Assembly: GCA_011525805.1 (NCBI GenBank)
Contig: WYBR01000070.1
Location: 16,588-80,587 of the forward strand
Length of the DNA: 64,000 nucleotides
Origin: Vicinamibacteraceae bacterium
GTDB taxonomy: Bacteria; Planctomycetota; Phycisphaerae; Phycisphaerales; UBA5793
Direction: 5' to 3'
How positions within the stretch are numbered: the stretch's first letter is position 1; every line of letters starts with the position of its first letter. Made by a program: the position numbers and the translations under genes. Shown here one piece after another: positions 59,087 to 64,000 of the stretch. The notes beneath the pieces were generated by a model. It made no database searches. It had not been told where the DNA came from and saw only the letters and a list, made by a program, of their open reading frames with translations.

Positions 59087-61333
59087 CTAATGCGATCTGG
59101 GTACGAATCCACCACCTGCTCCTCCACCTCCACTATTACCACCACCCCAACCTCCGCTGGCACCACCACCCCAAGCACCGCTGGCACCACCACCGGATGC
59201 ACATCGTCTGTTTATGATCGCCATGGCATTATTGCACCCCTGGCTATGGCAGACCCACACCTCGTCAGCATTTGACGCCAATGCAGATTGGATGAGCGAT
59301 TGGCCGCCTTGGAAACTCCCCGTCGATTGCCATCCTGGGTACATGAATCGTGATATCAGATTATGGCCCCAAACAGGCGAGTAACCCCACTCGACATAGG
59401 GCTGAGGCAAAAGAAACGCAATAAGCCGATGATTGACGCAAGGATCGGACTCTACTAACCCTGCATAGTCAAGAAATTGTTCCAACGCAGCAGGGTCATC
59501 GCCACCTGCCCAACCCTTCGTGGATATCGTGTGAACTGTACCCCAAGCACTCCAGTATTCTGCGGACATGCCGCCGTTGAGCAGACCTTGGTTTGGAACA
59601 TTATCATCGACGGACCAGACCACATCAGCCGTGATATCACAGCACGATTGACATGGCTTCAGTGGTTTGGTGTCCGTCTTCGGTGCGAGCATTATGAGAT
59701 GGATCTTGGCCTTGCGGGTGTCACCATTGCATAATGCGCCTCTGGCGTAAAGACTAGCAATACGTTCTGCCTCGGCGTCCAATCGACCCTCCGAGTCGAG
59801 GCCGGTTGTGGATATTGAGATGCGGTGGAGTCTATCATAATCTCCCGTCGTCCCGAGGTTGCTGAACACGGAGTTGATGGGTTGCTGAAGTCCGCCCAGA
59901 ATGCGAGCAACATAATCAAACTTTGAGTTGATTCCAGAGCAGGTATTGAGTGTGGGTTCAAGTCCGAACGGATCCAGTGTGCGAGCGGGAGATGAAGGTA
60001 CATACTCTAGCAGATTCTGGGCAGCGACGTAGTCAAGAGGATCGCGCTCCAGCCATCTTCCCAGGACCGGGTCATACCACCTGAAGCGAACGGTGTACTG
60101 CGAAGTCTCGGCATTGAACACATACCCGTCCCACGCGATGGGATTGTCCGGCCCGTGGCGCGTTGAGCCGCCGCTGCCCGTGGAAACGAAGGAAACCATC
60201 CCTCCCGCCAGCGCCGACTGCGTTACGCCGCCGCTGAGCGCGATGCCGGCGTTGTAGTCGTCGCTGTCGATGTCGCCGTCGCGGTCGAGGTCGAGTTCGG
60301 CCTTGTAGCCGGCGTCGCCGATGGAGTTGCCGTAGGCGTTCTGGATGGCGGTCCCGTCGGCGCTGGTCGTCGCGCCGTCGCCGGTGACATCCGCCCCGAA
60401 GTGATGGCGGGCCTTGCCGTAGGAGTCGTAGGTGAGGCGTTCGACGATGCCGCCGTTGGGCTTGGCCATCGCCACGGTGCTGAACTGCGCGTCGGTGACA
60501 TAGAAGAAACTGTCATCCCACGTGCCGTTGGCGTCGCGGTCGCGGCGTCGGCCCACGGCATCATCGATGTACCGCTTGCCCCAGAAGGTTTGGGCGCGTT
60601 CGTCCTCCGTGAAGCCGCCGCCCGGCCACTGCCGGTCGATGCGTTCTTCGAGAAGTTGCCAGTTGGCGGAGTAGTACATCAGGCGCATCTCGTCAAGGCT
60701 GCCGGCACCGGGCGAGCGTGCTCGCTTCACGCCGCGCCAGTGCAAGGCATTGTACTCGTACTGTCCGAGCACGGCCGCGTCGATCTTGACTTCTGTGAGG
60801 CGGTTCCAGGCGTCATGCGTGTAGTACTTGGTCGCCGTCGCGGGCAGACCCTGTTCGGTCATGTTCCCCGCCGCGTCGTAGGCGAAGGGGATGACGCCGA
60901 TGTCCTCGATCTCGTTGGCGAAGTTGTGCGTGCGCTCCTGCTCCTCGTCCGGGGTGGACGACGTGTAGTTGCCATCGCCGTTGGTGTCGTTGAAGATGGA
61001 ATCCCAGTTGCCGAGCATGTCCAAAGCCCACTTCTGCCCGCCCACGGCCGCGGACCACGACCCGCCCTCGGCCCCGCGGTCGGCCTGCACGAGGCGGTCG
61101 AGGCCGTCGTAGGAGTAGCGGAAGTCGCGGTCGGCCCACGAGGCTCCCGGCCGCGCGTCGGTGCGGGTGAGACGGTTGCTGGAGCGGTCGTAGGTGTAGT
61201 CGATCTCGACGAGCGGCGGGCGGCCGGGGTCGCCGCCGCTGCCGGTCGTGTAGCCGCCATCGACCCAGGCGTGCTTCTTCACCCGTCCGAAGCGGTCCGT
61301 CCGTCTCCATCTACCCGGGCGATCTGAGGGCAT
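59087..61333 (-). CDS. Truncated Rhs/YD-repeat protein with variable C-terminal tip
   Basis: 748 residues. YD repeats fill the first part (TYDRSSNRLTRTDARPGASW, FRYSYDGLDRLVQADRG, FAYDAAGNMTEQG). A dockerin-like pair of calcium loops is inserted at about 325-365 (DVTGDGATTSADGTAIQNAY, DLDRDGDIDSDDYN). The core ends at RFRWYDPVLGRWLERDPLDY and TLDPFGLEP near residue 458. The remaining 290 residues are a tip with lower GC and an EVWVCHSQGCNNAMAI segment resembling a serine-hydrolase elbow. There is no signal or N-terminal domain, and no good ribosome binding site: the 5' part appears lost, ending 35 bases from dnaN. It may be a silent cassette. Confidence 0.75.
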   Translation of the reverse strand: MPSDRPGRWRRTDRFGRVKKHAWVDGGYTTGSGGDPGRPPLVEIDYTYDRSSNRLTRTDARPGASWADRDFRYSYDGLDRLVQADRGAEGGSWSAAVGGQKWALDMLGNWDSIFNDTNGDGNYTSSTPDEEQERTHNFANEIEDIGVIPFAYDAAGNMTEQGLPATATKYYTHDAWNRLTEVKIDAAVLGQYEYNALHWRGVKRARSPGAGSLDEMRLMYYSANWQLLEERIDRQWPGGGFTEDERAQTFWGKRYIDDAVGRRRDRDANGTWDDSFFYVTDAQFSTVAMAKPNGGIVERLTYDSYGKARHHFGADVTGDGATTSADGTAIQNAYGNSIGDAGYKAELDLDRDGDIDSDDYNAGIALSGGVTQSALAGGMVSFVSTGSGGSTRHGPDNPIAWDGYVFNAETSQYTVRFRWYDPVLGRWLERDPLDYVAAQNLLEYVPSSPARTLDPFGLEPTLNTCSGINSKFDYVARILGGLQQPINSVFSNLGTTGDYDRLHRISISTTGLDSEGRLDAEAERIASLYARGALCNGDTRKAKIHLIMLAPKTDTKPLKPCQSCCDITADVVWSVDDNVPNQGLLNGGMSAEYWSAWGTVHTISTKGWAGGDDPAALEQFLDYAGLVESDPCVNHRLIAFLLPQPYVEWGYSPVWGHNLISRFMYPGWQSTGSFQGGQSLIQSALASNADEVWVCHSQGCNNAMAIINRRCASGGGASGAWGGGASGGWGGGNSGGGGAGGGFVPRSH

Positions 61334-61368
61334 ACACTACGCCCTGAACCACAACCGGGAGGATGGCC

Positions 61369-62490
61369 ATGAAGGTGATCTGTGATCGGGCGGCCCTTGT
61401 CGAAGCCCTCAACGTCGTGACCGCGGCGGTCGCGCTGCGGACCCCCAAGCCCGTCCTGACGTGCATCAAACTCACCGCCCGCGACGGGAACCTCACCCTC
61501 GCCGCGACGGACCTCGAGGCCGCCCTGCAACTCTCCACCGAGAAGGTGGACATCAGCACCGAGGGCGAAGCGCTCATCCCCGCGGACAAGTTCAGCCAGA
61601 TCTGCCGCGAGTCCGTTGACCCCACCCTCACCATCGACGTAAAGGAAGATGCGGCCAGCATCCGCGGGCAGGACTCGCGCTTCAAGGTCTTCGGCTATCC
61701 GGTGGCCGACTTCCCGCCCTTGCCCGACGCGGCTGACCTCGGCAAGCCCGACTTCACCATCGACGCCGGCCAACTCACCACGCTCGTCGAGCGCACCCGC
61801 TTCGCCACCGCCCGCGAGAACTCGCGCTACGCGATCAACGGCGTGCTGATGAAGCGCAAGGCCAAGAAGATCGAGTTCGTCGCGACCGACGGCCGGCGAC
61901 TGGCCGTGGCCCGCGGCACGGCGGCAAGCGCCGGCGAGAAGGGCGAGAGCCAATGCATCATCCCCGGCAAGGCGCTCAACCACCTGCTCAAACTCACGGG
62001 CAGCGCCGAGGACAACGTCGCCGTCTACATCACCGACAGCCAGGTGATCTTCATCGTCGGACAGGACGGCCGCGAGGCGATGCTGGCGACGAACCTCGTC
62101 GAGGGGGCGTTCCCACCCTACGAGGATGTGATTCCCAAGGACCTCGACAAGAAGGTGACGTTCGAACTCGAGACGCTCGCCTCGGCCGTCCGCCGCGCCG
62201 CCCTGCTCACCAACGAGGAATCCAAGGGCGTGCGACTGTCGTTCAAGGGCGGGGCGCTGACGATCTCCAGCCGCGCGCCGGAGATGGGCGAAGCGGAGAT
62301 CAAGGTGGGGCTGAGCAAGTACGAGGGCGACGATGTCGAGGTTGGGTTCAATCCTTCCTTCATCACCGATGCGCTCAAGGTGGTGCACAGCGACCAGATC
62401 GTCTTCGAACTCAAGGGTCCGACCAAGCCGGGCATGATCCGCGCCGGCAGCGATTTCACCTACGTCCTGATGCCGGTGAGTCTGAACTGA
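61369..62490 (+). CDS. dnaN: DNA polymerase III beta sliding clamp
   Basis: 373 residues. The ATG at 61369 is six bases after GGGAGG; another ATG two codons earlier overlaps it. Three repeated clamp domains are visible, with LTCIKLTARDGNLTLAATDL near the start, VLMKRKAKKIEFVATDGRRL in the middle and FTYVLMPVSLN at the end. DnaN forms the ring that holds polymerase on DNA. No dnaA or recF is seen next to it, so the classical dnaA-dnaN origin region is not in this window. Confidence 0.96.
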   Translation: MKVICDRAALVEALNVVTAAVALRTPKPVLTCIKLTARDGNLTLAATDLEAALQLSTEKVDISTEGEALIPADKFSQICRESVDPTLTIDVKEDAASIRGQDSRFKVFGYPVADFPPLPDAADLGKPDFTIDAGQLTTLVERTRFATARENSRYAINGVLMKRKAKKIEFVATDGRRLAVARGTAASAGEKGESQCIIPGKALNHLLKLTGSAEDNVAVYITDSQVIFIVGQDGREAMLATNLVEGAFPPYEDVIPKDLDKKVTFELETLASAVRRAALLTNEESKGVRLSFKGGALTISSRAPEMGEAEIKVGLSKYEGDDVEVGFNPSFITDALKVVHSDQIVFELKGPTKPGMIRAGSDFTYVLMPVSLN

Positions 62491-62672
62491 GCGGCAAGCG
62501 CGTGGTCTCCGGCGCCGCCGTCGCGGCCGTGATGATTGAACGTGGAAGTCAGGCGCGATCGGCGCGGTAGACTCGCGGCGTCCGCGGCGGGGCTGTTCTA
62601 GACTTGCCCGGCCGTTCGCGCTGCTGCGGATCGCACCACATCTTCTGCATGAGAACTGAAAGGACCGTTCGC

Positions 62673-64000
62673 GTGTACCAGAGCATCGAGATCGCGCCCC
62701 GCGCGATGAGCAAGCCGGCTGCCTTCGTCTGCCTTTTCTTCGACGACAAAGTGCTGCGGGAGTCGGACCGCGCCCTGGACAAACCCGTCAAGGGGGCGCT
62801 GGCCGCCGCGCTCAAACGAGCCGAGGTGAGCGGAAGCGCGGGCGAGTCGCACGTCGTGGATGCGGGGAGGGCGCGGTACGTGCTCGTGGGCCTGGGCGAG
62901 GCCAGGAAACTCGATGCCCGGACGATGCGGCAGGTCGGCGCGGCGGCGGTGCGGGCGCTGGACCGCATCGGCGCGGCGACGGCGGCGCTGCAACTGGTCG
63001 GACTGTCCACTGAGGCGATGCCGGCCGAGCGGGCCGCGCAGGCCCTGGCCGAGGGAATCGGCCTCGCCGCGTTCGATTTCGCCGATTTCAAGGCGACGAC
63101 GAAGAAGGAGGGCAAGGTCAAGGCGCTGAAACTCGGGTCGAATGACTCGACGCTGACGACGGCGCTTCGCAAGGGCCTGGCGCTGGCGGACTCGACGAAC
63201 TTCGCGCGCCGCCTGGGCGCAACGCCGCCCAACGTGGCGACGACGACCTACGTCGCCGCGCAGGCGCAGAAACTGGCGCGCGGCTCGAAGGGTCGCCTCA
63301 AGTGTCGCGTTCTCAAGGGCCCGGCGCTCGTGCGCGAGAAACTCGTCGGCCTCATTAACGTCGGCAAGGCGAGCGAGAACCCGCCCTGCCTCATTGAATT
63401 GACCTGGTCGCCGCGCGGCGCGCGCAAGACCGTGCTGCTCGTCGGCAAGACGATCTGCTACGACACCGGCGGCCTGTCGCTCAAGATCAACAACGGCATG
63501 AAGGGGATGAAGTACGACAAGAACGGGGGCATGGCGGTGCTCGGCGCCATGCACGCCATCGCCCACACCATCCGGCCGTCGTGCCGGGTCGTCGCCCTCC
63601 TGCCCGCGGCTGAGAACAGCATCAGCGACGAGGCCTACCGCCCCGACGACATCATCACCTACCTCAACGGCGTGAGCGTCGAAGTGACGAACACCGACGC
63701 CGAGGGACGGCTCGTGCTCGCCGATGCGCTGGCGTGGGGATGCCGAAAGGTCAAGCCCGACGCGATCATCGACCTCGCGACGCTCACCGGCGGGGTGGTG
63801 GTCGCTCTGGGCAGCGCCTGCGCCGGGCTGTTCTGCAACAACGACAAGTTGCGCGGCCGCATCGAGTGCGCCGCCGAGGGCACGGGCGACCGCGTCTGGC
63901 GACTGCCGCTGTGGGAAGACTACCGGGAGATGATGAAGAGCAAGCACGCGGACATCTGGAACAGCGCGCCGGTGCGGAACGCGCACCCCATCCAGGGCGC
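62673..64000 (+). CDS. pepA: Leucyl aminopeptidase (M17), 3' end beyond window
   Basis: At least 442 codons from a GTG at 62673 with AAGGA upstream; an in-frame ATG at 62649 has none. The M17 metal site is recognisable in LVGKTICYDTGGLSLK, MKYDKNGGMAVLGAMHA and the signature NTDAEGRLVLADALAWG. The enzyme removes N-terminal residues, preferably leucine, as a hexamer with two metals. The last part runs off the window. Confidence 0.92.
   Translation, partial: MYQSIEIAPRAMSKPAAFVCLFFDDKVLRESDRALDKPVKGALAAALKRAEVSGSAGESHVVDAGRARYVLVGLGEARKLDARTMRQVGAAAVRALDRIGAATAALQLVGLSTEAMPAERAAQALAEGIGLAAFDFADFKATTKKEGKVKALKLGSNDSTLTTALRKGLALADSTNFARRLGATPPNVATTTYVAAQAQKLARGSKGRLKCRVLKGPALVREKLVGLINVGKASENPPCLIELTWSPRGARKTVLLVGKTICYDTGGLSLKINNGMKGMKYDKNGGMAVLGAMHAIAHTIRPSCRVVALLPAAENSISDEAYRPDDIITYLNGVSVEVTNTDAEGRLVLADALAWGCRKVKPDAIIDLATLTGGVVVALGSACAGLFCNNDKLRGRIECAAEGTGDRVWRLPLWEDYREMMKSKHADIWNSAPVRNAHPIQG

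Noticed and set aside
58708..59202. Minus-strand frame overlapping the Rhs end and immunity-like gene
   Set aside because: Valine-rich text from the GGW-rich Rhs tail read in another frame; no start signal.

Overview
The window is chromosomal DNA from a high-GC, Gram-negative-type bacterium, most likely a planctomycete of the Phycisphaerae kind. This assignment is inferred from gene content. It carries many secreted proteins with EF-hand or dockerin-like aspartate loops, HAF and SBBP repeat proteins, membrane proteins with a CPRC-type zinc ribbon followed by a GYDLRGA-like motif, a short histone H1-like protein, an excisionase-like protein of the kind common in planctomycetes, and REP-like palindromes that translate as GRDARSTG. 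Outer-membrane assembly genes (a BamD-like TPR protein and an LptE-like lipoprotein) show an outer membrane. Coding is dense and GC-rich, so long antisense open frames are frequent and were treated as shadows.

Layout. 1-8.1 kb: secreted proteins, then bamD-like/lptE-like/ftsH, with two copies of a structured intergenic repeat. 8.1-10.0 kb: a translationally coupled moaE / membrane protein / nth operon on the minus strand. 10.3-21.6 kb: hutH, a hotdog dehydratase, a histone H1-like protein, a cysteine hydrolase, a basic-tailed SnoaL-like protein, a HAF-repeat protein, a methyltransferase, a YyaL-type protein fused to a DsbD-alpha-like domain, an alkaline phosphatase superfamily protein, and rnpA-yidD. 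21.7-26.5 kb: a DUF418-type membrane protein, the cdaA-cdaR-dapB operon (cyclic di-AMP synthesis and lysine/cell-wall precursors), and rplU. 26.6-29.7 kb: tandem paralogous membrane-anchored proteins of unknown role.

29.94-37.49 kb is a compact integrative element inserted in a tRNA-Val gene. It is bounded by a 45-bp direct repeat of the tRNA 3' half and carries a tyrosine integrase beside the intact tRNA. The original tRNA terminator now lies about 7.5 kb away, just beyond the far repeat. All cargo genes are on the minus strand: zinc-ribbon proteins, an S24-like protein, an excisionase-like protein with a hairpin over its ribosome binding site, a winged-helix protein with five iteron-like repeats inside its gene, a tape-measure-like protein and small unknowns. 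This is the best candidate for an undescribed system in the window: a small replicating or satellite-like element.

37.7-50.8 kb: an aldo/keto reductase, a seven-bladed SBBP protein, two ABC transporter loci, tandem zinc-ribbon membrane proteins, a short asparaginase-like protein and a uridine kinase-like protein. 50.8-52.6 kb: divergent osmC and tetR with clustered operator-like repeats, a 53-bp palindrome and tRNA-Leu. 52.7-58.1 kb: two adjacent M14 carboxypeptidase paralogues, one lacking the catalytic residues, and a DUF4185-like secreted protein. 58.1-61.3 kb: a 5'-truncated Rhs/YD-repeat gene with a lower-GC C-terminal tip, a small membrane protein right behind it (putative immunity), and a duplicated Rhs core fragment. 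61.4-64 kb: dnaN and a leucyl aminopeptidase that runs off the end.
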